From Symbiodinium natans (taxonomy: Eukaryota > Sar > Dinophyceae > Suessiales > Symbiodiniaceae): a DNA stretch of 64,000 nucleotides. The notes beneath the pieces are model-generated. The model was not told the DNA's origin. It saw only the letters and a program-made list of their open reading frames with translations, and ran no database searches. The DNA lies in assembly GCA_905221605.1 (NCBI GenBank), contig CAJNDS010000546.1:442501-506500 (forward strand), written 5' to 3'. The position numbers were made by a program, and so were the translations under genes. Below, in pieces: positions 43,553-54,763 of this stretch (the first letter of the stretch is position 1; every line of letters begins with the position of its first letter).

Positions 43553-43674
43553 TTTTAGGGTTTAGGGTTTAGGTGTTCGGGTTTTTGTTGTGCTTTTGGT
43601 TTCTGTTGTTCCTTTCCTACCCTAAACCCTAAACACTTCAGGGCTTGAGCACTGAGCCCTAAGTTAGGGTTTGT

Positions 43675-43738
43675 AGAAGCCCTCGAGCTCAACAGAGGAG
43701 TAAGTTTGCCCAACAACTAAGTCAGCTTCCCTTAGAGT
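43675..43738 (+). CDS. Coding-like island, unknown
   Basis: Reads SPRAQQRSKFAQQLSQLPLE then YQTV and a stop. Confidence 0.35.
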
Positions 43739-43919
43739 ATCAAACTGTTTAAGCTCTAGGGTTGTTGCGCGCTGGGTTTAGGGTTTAAGGTTTAGGAATT
43801 ACGGTCTAGGGTTTAGGGTTGTTACAGCTTCAATGTGTTGCGGGAAGGTTCAGAGTCTGAAGGTGTGGAATTTTAGAGTTTGGACCCGAACCCCTGCACC
43901 TTATCATTAGCCTAGACCT

Positions 43920-44420
43920 CTAAACCCTAAACCCCAAGCTCCAAGCCCCTAAACGGCCCTAAACCCCTAAACCCGAAACACCAAACCCTAGCCCCCTAAA
44001 CCTAAACCCTAAACCCCAAACCCCCAAGCCCCAAACCCCTAAATCTTAAACCCCTAAACCCTAAACCCCCAACCCTTATCCCCAGACCCTAAACACCAAA
44101 CCCTCAAACCCTAACCCCCAAACCCTAGTCCCCAAACGCTAAACCCCAGACCCCTACGCCTCATATAAACCCCTAGACCCTAAACCCCAAACCCTGATCC
44201 CCAACCCTAAACCTCAAGACCTAAGCCCCAAAACCGCAAACCCTGAACCCTAAACCCCTGAACCCCAAACCCTAGATCCTGAACCCTCCGCCAAAAACCC
44301 CTAACCCTAATCCCCAAACCCTTTCCCCTAAACCCTAAAACCTAAACCCTAAACCCTAAAACCTTAAACCCTAAACCCTAAACCCTAAACCCTAAACCCT
44401 AAACCCTAAACGGCCCTAAA
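43920..44420. repeat. Degenerate CCCTAAA-like stretch without genes
   Basis: Half a kilobase of diverged C/A-rich units that becomes a regular CCCTAAA array at its right end. No exon seen. Confidence 0.7.
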
Positions 44421-44423
44421 CAC

Positions 44424-44500
44424 CATGCACTTCGGCCGGGAGCTGCAAGGCTTTGGATTCGTGCACCGGCCGCTGGGGAGCCAGGAGCCCAATTCTGAAT
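44424..44500 (+). CDS. Coding-like island, unknown
   Basis: Reads MHFGRELQGFGFVHRPLGSQ then EPNSEW. The leading ATG follows CCCTAAA repeats directly and may be internal. Confidence 0.4.
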
Positions 44501-44928
44501 GGGTTTAGGGTTTAGGGTTTAGGGTTTAGGGTTTAGGGCTTAGGGCTTAGGGCTTAGGGCTTAGGGCTTAGGGCTTAGGGCTTAAGGCTTAGAGTTTAAG
44601 GGTCGAGCCCCCTGACCTGAAGCATGAGAGCTGCATACAGACGTGTGCTTCCCCAAGTCTCTGCAGAGTGTAGGGTGTAGGGTTTAGGGAGCATGGGTCT
44701 AGGGCCTATAAGGGCTTACTTGGAGGTTCATGGTAGCTATTGGCCCAGATGACTGTGCTCTAAACCCTAAACCCCAAACCTAGAACCCTTTAGGACACTT
44801 CATGGTCGTAGTCGTGCTGCACCCAAAGGGCCCAATGTCCCTTCATCAAGGAATTCCTAACCCTAAACCCTAAACCCTAAACCCTGAACATGCCTTAGTT
44901 CAAACAGGGATCCTTAGTTTGATTTAAG

Positions 44929-45026
44929 TTGGGATGTTCCTTAGGCTAACAGTTCTTGAGAGGGATTATAGTGCTCCCCATTATAATCGCTATTAAGGGC
45001 AGTTAGTGAAAGGGGGAACATCCCAA
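44929..45026. mobile_element. TIR element, family 1
   Basis: TTGGGATGTTCC ... GGGGGAACATCCCAA with internal CTAACAGTTCTT. Flanks GATTTAAG and GGATTAAG may be a decayed 8-bp target duplication. Confidence 0.7.
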
Positions 45027-45086
45027 GGATTAAGGTGAATATTCCCCTTTTTAAGCCTAGGTTACAAGGCAGCCTAGATAATGCGG

Positions 45087-45218
45087 TATCCTCTTCTGGT
45101 AGCTATTTTTAAAGTCCTCAACGCGAACCCAGTCCTTGACCTCAGATATACGGTGTCCTCATGGTGTTCCAAACTCCAACTCCTATTCCTTGCAGCACAA
45201 GAGCTCAATGCTCCTTAA
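45087..45218 (+). CDS. Coding-like island ending at a TIR element
   Basis: Reads VLNANPVLDLRYTVSSWCSK then LQLLFLAAQELNAP, stopping where an inverted-repeat element begins. Confidence 0.45.
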   Translation, partial: YPLLVAIFKVLNANPVLDLRYTVSSWCSKLQLLFLAAQELNAP

Positions 45219-45333
45219 TTAAAGAATATGCCTCAGTTTATAGTATGATTTAAAGTGTATTCCCAAACCAAGGAATATGCTATATTTTTGTAGGGGTCCT
45301 TCATATGATTTATGGCATATTCGTTAGTTAAGG
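45213..45333. mobile_element. TIR element, CCTTAATTAAAGAATATGCC family
   Basis: Left end CCTTAATTAAAGAATATGCC, right end GGCATATTCGTTAGTTAAGG, with an AT-rich core that repeats AGGAATATGC. Single full copy seen. Confidence 0.7.
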
Positions 45334-45642
45334 AGATCTCCATCTCTGTTCACGTTTGGGGTTTAGGGTTTTGGGTTTTGGGTTTTGGGTTTGGGGGTTA
45401 ATTCGGGTTCAGGGCTAAGGGTTTAGGCTCAGGTTTAGGGTTTAGGTTTCAGGGTTTCGGGTTTGGGTCTCGAACCCCGAACCTTTTCCGTGATCCGTTT
45501 TTCTCCACGTGAAGGTCAAGGCTCCTCAATGAGGTTTTGAACAACGATTGAAGGTTTATCAGGGCAAATAAAGGGCTCCTCAGCTCGGGTGCTCTAGACC
45601 CTAAACCCTAAACCCTAAACCCTAAACCCTAAACCCCTCCTA

Positions 45643-45729
45643 GGATGGCCTCCTTTAAGGTTACCGGGCTATTGAGGTCGGAGTGGGTCGCCCCGGCTTC
45701 GGGGCAGCTGCTGCTGTGGGCTGGCGAGG
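45643..45729 (+). CDS. Coding-like island, possible start exon
   Basis: ATG-led frame reading MASFKVTGLLRSEWVAPASG then QLLLWAGEV, up to a TTTAGG tract. Could be a first exon. Confidence 0.4.
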
Positions 45730-46084
45730 TAGGGTTTAATCAGGGTTTAGGCTTTAGGCTTTAGGCCTTAGGCCTTAGGCTTTTGGCTCTAGGCTTTAGG
45801 GTGTATGGACGGTCAGTTTGTACATCGCAGGAAGCATAGAGAAGTGACCAAAGGTTTGAAACCCTAGGCCCTAACTTTAAACCCCAAAGCCGAAATCCTA
45901 AACCTAGTTTAGACAGCGTTCAAGGTATCGGGCTGCGAGTTTTTAACCCACGAAGGAGGTAAGAAGTATTGCCGTATAAAAGTATTTTTTGACATTTGAG
46001 TTTTAGGGCTTGGCTACCAAAACCTACCCAACAAGAGTACAGGGCAGGGGTATGTCTCCGTTTTTCGTTAAGAGTAAAGGGGAT

Positions 46085-46178
46085 CATTTTGGCCAGCGAG
46101 GCGCGGCTGCGCTCGCCGCCCTCGAAACGGTCATCGCTTTTGGATTTCTGAGCTCTTTAAGTTCCAGGCTTTGGTTTA
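46085..46178 (+). CDS. Coding-like island, unknown
   Basis: Reads GQRGAAALAALETVIAFGFL then SSLSSRLWF; hydrophobic second half. Confidence 0.4.
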
Positions 46179-46383
46179 AGTAGATGATGCTTGTAACCCC
46201 TGATTTGGGGGGGGGGGGGGGGGTCGGCGTAGGATTTAGGAGTTTAGGGTTTCGGCAGCATAACAACCCCAGTCATTGGAACCACCATTCAATTTTCTTT
46301 GGCTTTCTGCCCCTAGACCCTAGACGACCCAACCAGCAACTTCTAGCATGCAAAGGCTTGAGCCCTACACCCCACTTTCGAGC

Positions 46384-46600
46384 ATCCTCGGAATTTGGCA
46401 CCAAGTGACAGCCTCTCGAAGAAACAGCGTCCCCTTGGCCTTGGGATGCTTCGTCATTGTAGTTGGCTTGCAAAAGTAAATTCCGTGGCGCCCTGCCACA
46501 CATGCAAGGTTTCGATGTCCACTTGGTGGTTTCCGAAGGGTCCCAAGCGTATGGGGATCCTACTCTTTTGGTCCTCTATTTTCGCAACCCCCCCCCATTT
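46384..46600 (+). CDS. Coding-like region, frame uncertain
   Basis: Two frames are attractive: one with RRNSVPLALGCFVIVVGLQK, and a longer one with NSVAPCHTCKVSMSTWWFPK. I cannot decide without homology. Confidence 0.35.
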
Positions 46601-47258
46601 GTAATGCAGCATCTACTTGGGGTAATGAATGTTCTCACCGGTGAGGTTAGATAAGTCCATCACCGAGTAGTTAATAACCCGCTTAGGAATCATTATATAT
46701 ATATATATCTATGTATGTATATATATATATAGCCCAAGGGAATTACAAGAAGAATGTTTTTTGTAATGCTCTAAGGGCATCATAGTAGTAGGTTGGGGGG
46801 AGGGGGTTAAACAGTCCTACAACGCACACCGAAAGGGTCAGGGCTCACGAAGATTCAGGGGCAGGGTGCTACTTGTAGGGTTGTTTAGGGTTAGGGTTTA
46901 GGGTTTAGGGTTTAGGGTTTAGGGTTTAGGATTCATCCCCTGGACTAGGAAACTTAGGTTTTTCCTTTTCAACTAGTCGTAAAGCCCTATACCCTCAACC
47001 TTCGAAATCCAAGCCCGCAATCCCCAGCCCTCGAACCACAGCATCCCCCAAGGGGATGCCCCCCCCCCCCCCCCAAAAAAAAAAGAACTATATATATATA
47101 TATATATATATATTCTCTCAATTTTTGGCATTCACTCTTGTTTGGGTTTAGGGTTTAGGGCCTATAGGGTTTAGGGTTTAGGGTTTAGGGTTTAGGGTTC
47201 AGGGTTAGGGTTCAGGGTTTAGGGTTTAGGTTTTAAGTTAAAGGTTCTCAAGTTATTC

Positions 47259-47410
47259 TCTGAGCATTGCACTCGCGCTTGTGCGGGATCCCTGGATCTC
47301 AACTCTACTTGGAGGATCGGAGAGGTTTAAGTGCATTGAGTGGGCTCCTAAGTGGAGTTCTTTCTACTTTCATAACCCTGCTTTTTGGCTACTTACTATG
47401 TCCCGTCCTT
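47259..47410 (+). CDS. Exon with a membrane-like segment, unknown
   Basis: Reads HSRLCGIPGSQLYLEDRRGL followed by GLLSGVLSTFITLLFGYLLC, a good membrane helix. Ends at CCCGAAA/CCCTAAA repeats. Confidence 0.45.
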
Positions 47411-47526
47411 AAACCCGAAACCCTGATCCCTAAACCCTAAACCCCAAAACCGCAAACAAGCCTTCCTCCAAGGGACCCAAAACCCCAATCCCTAAACCCT
47501 AAACCCTAAACCCTAAACCCCAAACA

Positions 47527-47632
47527 CGCGTCAAGCCCCTGCTTGCGGGCAGGGTTTTGAGTCTGCGCGGGCAGTCGAGCATAGCCGGCCTCTCAGCTGT
47601 TTCCGGCTTCGCGTATCAGGCTAGGGTTTAGG
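47527..47632 (+). CDS. Coding-like island, unknown
   Basis: Best frame reads VKPLLAGRVLSLRGQSSIAG then LSAVSGFAYQA, after CCCTAAA and before TTTAGGG. Confidence 0.4.
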
Positions 47633-48015
47633 GCTTGGGGCTTAGGGCTTAGGGCTTAGGGCTTAGGGTTTAGGGTTTAGGGTTTAGGGTTTAGGTTTAG
47701 GGTTTAGGGTCTGACTTCTCATCAGGCTCCAAAGCTCTTTTTGCAACAAGCCCGCCCGAAGCTTATAGGCTTATACTTATAGAACCAGCCCCTCCGCCGC
47801 ACACTTAGGTGTAGGGCAAACGGTGAAAGATCGACACCACGGTGCAAAACCGCTGATAGTAGCGCGACTGCTAGTAGTACCAATGCTGTCAGGGCCGCCT
47901 GGTCCCTAAACCCTAAGCTCCAAACTCCAATCTAAACCCTATAAGCCGGGTTTAGGGTTTAGGGTTTAGGGTTTAGGGTTTAGGGTTTAGCGGTGTTTAG
48001 GGTTTAGGGTTTAGA

Positions 48016-48136
48016 CCAGTTCTCTACATACCCAGCCCCGACATCCCAAGCCCTACTGCCCAACAAGGCGTCCGCATGCGACCGGATGGACCCTACGTGG
48101 AGCACTCGCACATTAGACCAGACCCCGAGGTCGGGG
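48016..48136 (+). CDS. Coding-like island, unknown
   Basis: Reads LYIPSPDIPSPTAQQGVRMR then DGPYVEHSHIRPDPEVG without a stop; clearly protein-like. Confidence 0.5.
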
Positions 48137-48324
48137 CTTTAGAATTTGATGGTTTAGGGGCGTAGGAGATTCAGAGTTTAGGGGTTTCAAGGATTTGGGT
48201 TGTGGGTTCAGGATGTTTGCGGTTTAGCAATTTGGGTGTACGGTGCACGGATTAGGTTTACAGGATTAGAGGTTTAGGGTTCAGGGTTTGGGCTTGCTGG
48301 TTTGAAGCTTAAAGTGTTTCAGGG

Positions 48325-48900
48325 TTGAGGAGATGAGAAGTAGTACGGAATCGCACTTTTCTGCTGCAGCCTCCAACTCCAAAATTGGGAGAGCGTGTGT
48401 GCAATTGCTTACTTATAAGCCTTAATTAAGCAAGCCAAACTCTCAGTCATGGTGGGCCCGCCGAACTTTCCACTAGTTTAGGGGGTTTTGTTGATCCCAA
48501 ACTCTGGCCTGAATTCCGGCCAGGTAAGGGGTATGTCCGGAGCGAATGAATTGGGCATCGATCCTACATGTGAAGTAGCAAGGAATCGCAGTTTTCTGTT
48601 GCTGCCTCCAACTCCAAAAACATGCGGGAGCACGTCTTACAATTACTGAAGCAATTCAAAATCTCTGTGCTTCTCGTCCTCGCAGGCCGGCGGTCTTTCC
48701 ATTTTTCCTGTAGCCTTCAGCATTTCCAATTTTTGGGCCCCCAATTTGGTTCTTTGAATTAGGGCTTCTGTTTGTGCAGGTTTCGGGCTTTGGCTCCCGT
48801 AATGGACAGTAGTCTTCCCGGAGGGTTTGGGCCCAAAAACACTTTCTTTCAATTTCGGTGGTTTTATGAATCAGATCCTCGGGTTATATCTCACATAAGC
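48325..48900. repeat. Dispersed repeat copies 2 and 3
   Basis: 48456-48900 matches most of 2039-2530 at roughly 80 % by eye. A partial third copy of its front part (GAATCGCACTTTTCTGCTGC) lies at 48325-48420, in the same orientation. Confidence 0.7.
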
Positions 48901-49114
48901 TTCGTGCTTACAGGGCCCCCGCCAGAAACCCCCAAGCCCCTGAGCCCTGAAATTCCTCCGAACCGTTCCTACCCCCGAAACCACAACTGGCTGGTTCTTA
49001 GTAGGGAATTAGGGAATGAGGTACCCTAAAGAATCCCTTAAAGGGTCATATATATATATATATAAGGCCCGGATTCCCTAAACCCTCAACCCTAAACCCT
49101 AAACCCTACAAACC

Positions 49115-49213
49115 TGAATCAAGAGGCTCCGGCCACTGGCAACCGTCGATCGGTGGCACTGGTCCTTGCCCAAGTCACAAGTCCGGTGCTTTTCATCAAC
49201 TCAGAGCATATGG
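49115..49213 (+). CDS. Coding-like island, unknown
   Basis: Reads GNRRSVALVLAQVTSPVLFI then NSEHMG, between CCCTAAA and TTTAGGG tracts. Confidence 0.45.
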
Positions 49214-50046
49214 GTTTAGGGTTTAGGGTTCAGGGTTTAGGGATTTTGGGTTGAGGGCCTGAAACCCGAAACCCTAAAAGCAAAGGCAAGAAGACTTGTT
49301 GAGAGAGGGTACATGATAAAGAAATGTGTCCCAAGGCCTCCCATGGCCCCTTCAATCCATAAACCCTTTACACCCTGAAGCCTTCAAGTTTTCAGCCCTA
49401 AACCCTTACATCCCTTTTCACCCTCATTACGAATTCCGAGTCCAAGTTGAAGTCCCACTAAGTTGAAGTCCCACTCCATACCCCCCTCCCCCCCCCCTAC
49501 CCTCCCCTGAAAAGGGATCACCAAGTTCAAGTCCAATTCCCAGCCCGGGGCCCAAGCCCAAGCCCAACCACAACCCCAAGGGGTTAAAGGGTTTAAAGGG
49601 TTTAGCGGGTTAATGTGGTTTATAGGCTTTAAAAGGGTTTTGGGTTTAAAGGGTTTGAAGGGTTTGGAGAATGAGGGGTTGCAAGGGATTTGGGTTTAGG
49701 GTAAGAAGGGGTTCCGCGTGTTTCGGCTAGTGTTGAAAGGGTTTAAGGATTTCAAGGCTTTAGGGCTTAACAGGTTGGGGGGACCCCCAAACCCCTTTAA
49801 ACTCTGTAAGCCCACAACCCCATAAACTCTGTTAAGCCTTTAAACCCCGGTAAAACCCCGAGAACACCTATAAAAACCTTGTTCAAACCCTATAGGAATC
49901 TGCAGAATCCTATCAAAAAAGCCCTCTAAACCCTAAACCCATGTTTCTGCCCTAAACCCTAAACCCTAAACCCTAAACCCTAAACCCTAAACCCTAAACC
50001 CTAAACCCTAAACCCTAAACCCTAAACCCTAAACCCTAAACCTCCA

Positions 50047-50123
50047 TTAGTCTCCTGCCACCCTTCGGGTACTATTGCAGCCACGGAAGTGCGGTAGTGT
50101 TGCCTCCCAACTGCTCTACACAG
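50047..50123 (+). CDS. Coding-like island, unknown
   Basis: Reads SLLPPFGYYCSHGSAVVLPP then NCSTQ after a long CCCTAAA run. Confidence 0.4.
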
Positions 50124-50569
50124 GTGCGCCCTGAGGTGTAACCCCTAAGCCCCTAAATCGAACCCTCCATGAAGCCTGACTGCGCCCCCGGCCCCCCCGC
50201 CGGTACTATCAACCAACTTCCAATACTCCCTAGGCCCTTATTCCTTTTTCTCCGGGTTTAGGCTCCCTTAGAAGCCCCTCTTTCAAAGTACAAACGGTAC
50301 GCGTTTTGTTCATCTGTTACTCTTGCGTCTAGCTACAGTTGCGAGGTTGCAAGTACCCTGGCTCGCAGGGACAGACATCAGGGTTCTTGTGTAGGCTTTA
50401 GGGCTCAGGGCTACAGAGTTTAAATAGGGTTTAGGGTTGAGGGCTGAGGGCTATAAATAGAGTTGAGAGCCCCGACCTTTTACTAACCCGTGCGAGGTAC
50501 TCGATGAGTGAGACCCGCGCGAGCTCGCGCGCGCGCGAAGATAGCTGCAAAAAGCATGAACGTCACATC

Positions 50570-50945
50570 AGGGACGAGTGGGCTTGGACATGCATGTGAT
50601 CCAAACAATAATTCCCGAAATGCAAAAGCAAAGCCCGTTTGGGATCGAGGGTTTGGAGATTCGCGACGAACATCGATTGGAAGAGCTTTGCAAGGAAGTT
50701 GGTCATAGTTGTCCAAGCATGTTTTCCAGAGGCATGTCTATCATGGGTTCCCCTACTACGCCCCTCTATACTATAAGTTACCCCCCCCCCTAGGTTCCCC
50801 CAAAATTAAGGCTATTTAGGGATAGTGAAGCCTAATTAAGGTTATTTAAGGGGGGGGTGGGTAGTAGGGAAACCCATGAGTCTAGGCAGATGTTTGCAAG
50901 CTTGATTGTGCGTCGCAAGGGCAGGAGGTGGCGTTCGAGCAAACC
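50570..50945 (+). CDS. Exon interrupted by a family 12 TIR element
   Basis: 50570-50736 reads LDMHVIQTIIPEMQKQSPFG then LEIRDEHRLEELCKEVGHSC and PSMFSRGM. After the element, 50881-50943 reads SRQMFASLIVRRKGRRWRSS in the same frame once the insert and one target copy are removed. Function unknown. Confidence 0.5.
50741..50880. mobile_element. TIR element, family 12, with 4-bp target duplication
   Basis: TCATGGGTTCCCCTACTAC ... GTAGTAGGGAAACCCATGA; exact TCTA duplication at 50737-50740 and 50881-50884. Confidence 0.8.
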
Positions 50946-51976
50946 CTAAACCCTAAACCCTAAACCCTAAACCCTAAACCCTAAACCCTAAACCCTAAAC
51001 CCTAAACCCTAAACCCTAAACCCTAAACCCTAAACCCTAAACGGTCTGAGGAGCCCTTGCTGAAGCAGCACAATGTAAAGCCCTAAGCCCAAAACTGAGC
51101 TTGAAGGGTGCCTAAGCTGTCGGATCCGTTTAGGGCTTAGGATAATTTAGGGTTTAGGGTGTAGGATTTAGGGTTTAGGGTGTATCTGAAGCTTCGTGGT
51201 TCCTACTTGTGGATTCTGGCCAGGGTGTAAGGTTAGGGTTACAATCTCCTGAACTGGCCTTGTCTGGGTTGCCCCGTGACAGACTGGCGTACAACCCCAA
51301 TTCCAGCTATAGTTTGTAAGCCCCAGAACCCTAAACTCTACACCCCTATACCCTAGTAAGCCCCATAAGACTTCGGGAGTAGGGCTTAGGGCCTCAAACC
51401 CTTCACCCTACCTAAACCTGAATTAAATTCAAGTTCATAGTAAGATCCCTGATGCTAACTGTTGGGCGTCTGGCGGTTCCCTAAGGGTTCTTCTTCGCTG
51501 TCCCTAACAGGTCTTTACGAGTTTTTCAAGGGTTCCAAAAGGTTTCTAACAGTTTCGGGTTTAGCTTTGGGGTGCATGTCTTAATTCATATTGTGATTCC
51601 TTTTGGGGTACCCTAAATAGTAGATGCCGTATTATAATGGGGACCCCAGAAAGGAACATAATTTTGACAAGCAACCCATATGACTTAAGGTATATTCCTC
51701 AAGGAAGGGGTATGGGGCTCCTTGGGGGGCTTTAGGGTTGAGGGTTTTTCTTGGTCCTAAACCCGGAACCCTAAACCCTAAACCCTAAACCCTAAACCCT
51801 AAACCCTAAACCCCAGATGTGTTCGTGTTTTGGGGTTTGGGATCTTGCTCTCCCAGGTTGAATGTCTGAGGGCTTGAGGGTTTAGGGTTTTGGTTTTTGG
51901 GGTCTAGGGTTTAGGGTTTAGGGTTTAGGGTTTAGGTGAACCATTCTCCAAGCTTGAGGGAGTCTTCAGACCTCCC

Positions 51977-52045
51977 CCCCCCGCAGGTCATTATCTTCGT
52001 CCAGCTGGTTCAGATCACCGTCAGTTTCCTGGAGTGCCCAAAGGG
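51977..52045 (+). CDS. Coding-like island, hydrophobic
   Basis: After CCGCAG it reads VIIFVQLVQITVSFLECPKG then LW. Possible membrane or beta segment of an unknown protein. Confidence 0.45.
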
Positions 52046-52439
52046 TTTGTGGGCTTAGGGTTTAGGGTTTAGGGTCTGAGGGCTTCCGACGTCTCAGGGC
52101 AATTTCAGGGTTTAGCTTTTGTTTGGGGGGTTTGGGGTTTATGGCCTTGTGGCTTCAGACGTTTCAGTTTTTTCGCCACTGGGGGTTACAGGTGGGGCTG
52201 TAGTTATCATTCGTTCCTGCCTTAAATTTCAAGAGCTTCAATAAGTGCCAATACACTCCCGAAATACTTCCTGGACAAATATAGAACCAGATCCCCAGAG
52301 CGCCCCCGCCCCATTCTAATCAACAAGGCCTCGTTCATTGAGGTTTCGGGTGCACGGCTTGAGGGTTCCGAGGTGTCAGCGATTCTTAGGGTTTAGGGTT
52401 AGGAGGCTTAGGGTCCTGAGCCTCAAAACCTGGCAGTGT

Positions 52440-52740
52440 AAGCCATAAATCATAAATCCCAAGCATTACGGCATAAGCTCGGAACTCTAAACCCCAAAAC
52501 CCCCCAAAACCCTAATCCCTAAACGCGAAAACCCCAAAGCCCTAAAACCCCCGCTCCCGCAACCTAAAACCCCAAACCCTGAAATCCCAAACCCTAAACC
52601 CTGAAACTAAACACAAGCGCGAATCTGTAAAATCCTAAAGCCCCAAACCCTAAAACTTTAAAACCCCTAAACCCTTAAACCCCAAACCCTAAACACCCTA
52701 AATCCCCCCAAACACTCTAAACACCCTAAATCCTAAACCT
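52440..52740. repeat. Degenerate CCCTAAA-like stretch without genes
   Basis: C/A-rich diverged telomere-type units; no coding island seen. Confidence 0.65.
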
Positions 52741-52944
52741 GAAGGCCAGCAGCCCTTAATTGAGCCCTAAACCAGATACCCTACTCAGCTTACAGGGTCG
52801 GAGGGTTGTTCTGGAACTTCATGACGTGAAGGATTAGGGTTTAGGGTTTAGGGTTTAGGGTTTAGGGTTGAGGGTTGAGGGTTTAGGGTTTAGGGTTGAG
52901 GGTTGGAGTCGAGGGTTGAGAGTTTGGGGTTCTATGGCAAAATT

Positions 52945-53006
52945 GTCTTACAGGTCCTCTTCTGGTGGCAACTTTGTGAGGGAATTCGGTACCGTATCTC
53001 TGGCTA
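52945..53006 (+). CDS. Coding-like island, unknown
   Basis: After TCTTACAG it reads VLFWWQLCEGIRYRISG. An overlapping frame (AKLSYRSSSGGNFVREFGTV) is also open. Confidence 0.35.
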
Positions 53007-53103
53007 AGCCCTAAACCCTCAACCCTCAACCCTAAACCCCAAAACACCCTAAACCCTAAACCCTAAACCCTAATCCCTAAACCCTAAACCCTAAACCCTA
53101 AAC

Positions 53104-53165
53104 CCGAACTATCAAACCCGCACAAATGTCCGTTCTTTCGGGCTCCCAGGCCCGCCATGAGTTGA
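53104..53165 (+). CDS. Coding-like island, unknown
   Basis: Reads RTIKPAQMSVLSGSQARHEL between telomere-type tracts. Confidence 0.35.
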
Positions 53166-53321
53166 GGGTTTAGGGGGCTTAGGGCTTAGGGTTTTAGGTT
53201 TTAGGGTGTAGGGTTTTAGGGTTTAGGGTTAGGGTTTAGGGTTTAGGGTTTAGGGCTTAGGGTTTTGGGTTTTGGGGTTTAGGGCTTAGGGTTTCGGGTT
53301 TAGGGCTTAGAGCGGGTTTAG

Positions 53322-53448
53322 GGCTACCGATTATCACCTCCCTTCCGCCCTCTTCCCCCGAGCGGGAGAGGTACTCTTCGGACGGAATCACCTTCGAAGT
53401 ATTCTGGCACCTGACCGTGATCAGCATTATCGGTCCGCCCCTCCCCCC
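53322..53448 (+). CDS. Coding-like island, unknown
   Basis: Reads LPIITSLPPSSPERERYSSD then GITFEVFWHLTVISIIGPPL. Ends at CCCTAAA. Hydrophobic C-terminal half. Confidence 0.45.
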
Positions 53449-53984
53449 CTAAACCCTAAACCCTAAACCCTAAACCCTAAACCCTAAACCCTAAACCCTA
53501 AACCCTAAACCCGGGTTGCGGGTCAAGGGTTCTGGGACCCAGAGGAGGCCCTCAATTCCGTTTTTTGAACCAACAAAAATCTGGGCACCCTCTTTATTCC
53601 TAGGTTACTCTTGGGTCTAGGTTTTGGGGCTCCGTGTTGAAGTTGTGCTTTAAAAAAAGGGGGTTAGCGTACCCAATAGCATAGGATCCAAAATTTTCGG
53701 CTGGGGCAAGGTGGGAGGTTTGAGGTTGGGAGGCTTCACTCGCTTGTTCAGACTTGGAATTACGAATTCCCTACTACTGGAGTAGGTCTTAAAGTTCCAT
53801 ATATGGGCCCTACCTAACCCTAAACCCAAAACCCAAAACCTTAAACCCTAAACCCTAAACCCTAACCCAAGTAAACATACAGAAATGTAGATTCTCTACG
53901 GGGTCCGCATGGGTTGTTCTGTGGGGTATTAGGGGTTTAGGGTTTAGGGTTTAGGGTTTAAGGCGTATGAGGCTTGTATCTACC

Positions 53985-54105
53985 CTAGTAACCTCGGCTG
54001 TGTTGTTTTGGGCAAGTTTTACGGTGGATCACAGCTGCTTGGTTTCCTTTGGCATGGTTTCGGTCTGGGTTTCTTCCGAGACAATACGTGGACTTTGTAA
54101 CCCTA
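53985..54105 (+). CDS. Coding-like island, hydrophobic
   Basis: Reads VTSAVLFWASFTVDHSCLVS then FGMVSVWVSSETIRGLCN. A second frame with WITAAWFPLAWFRSGFLPRQ is also open. Confidence 0.4.
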
Positions 54106-54232
54106 CATCCCAAACCCTAAACTCTACCCCTAAACCCTAAACTCTACCCTAAACTCTAAACCCTAAACCCTAAACCCTAAACTCTAAACCCTAAACCCTA
54201 AACCCTAAACCCTAAACCCTAAACCCTAAACT

Positions 54233-54353
54233 TTGTGCTTTTCGGCTCAAAAGGCATGTTCTAGACACGCCTCTGGGGTAACCGCCCCTTCATCGCCGGA
54301 GCCGACACTGGATCTGGCCAGCGCAAAATTGCGTGTGCGCAGGCGCTGGAATA
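54233..54353 (+). CDS. Coding-like island, unknown
   Basis: Reads SGVTAPSSPEPTLDLASAKL then RVRRRWNR, between CCCTAAA and TTTAGGG tracts. Confidence 0.4.
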
Positions 54354-54466
54354 GGGTTTGGGGTTTAGGATTTAGGGTTTAGGGTTTAGGGTTTAGGGTT
54401 TGGGGGATTGCAGGAGTTTAGGGTTTAGGGTTTGGGGTTTGGGGTTTAGGGTTTAAGGTTTTAGGG

Positions 54467-54587
54467 GAAGGCTGGCAGTCGCACTTGTGCATGTCACATC
54501 GTTGAGTGGCCACGCGTCCACACGGGAAATCTACGTCAAGACAATGAGATCCGAAAGACTCAAAAGCCTGCGGGCCAGACATGCAAG
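54467..54587 (+). CDS. Coding-like island, unknown
   Basis: Reads GSRTCACHIVEWPRVHTGNL then RQDNEIRKTQKPAGQTCK without a stop. Confidence 0.45.
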
Positions 54588-54633
54588 TTTAGGGTTTAGG
54601 GTTCAGGGTTTAGAGTTTAGAGTTTAGGGTTTA

Positions 54634-54756
54634 GGGTTATCTTGTGTGTTGGGGGGCCCCACTGAGAGAAACAACTACGCATTGCCGGGGTTTTGCATGC
54701 TCCCCTATAAACTCATTGCACAACAAATACAGTGTGCGGTCCCCGGTGCCCCCCTA
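54634..54756 (+). CDS. Coding-like island just left of a family 2 element
   Basis: Reads YLVCWGAPLRETTTHCRGFA then SPINSLHNKYSVRSPVPP. Confidence 0.4.
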
Positions 54757-54763
54757 AACCCTA

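Noticed and set aside
54240-54262. Relict dinoflagellate spliced-leader sequence (TTTTCGGCTCAAAAG)
   Set aside because: Only about ten bases resemble the conserved leader and the upstream half does not match.
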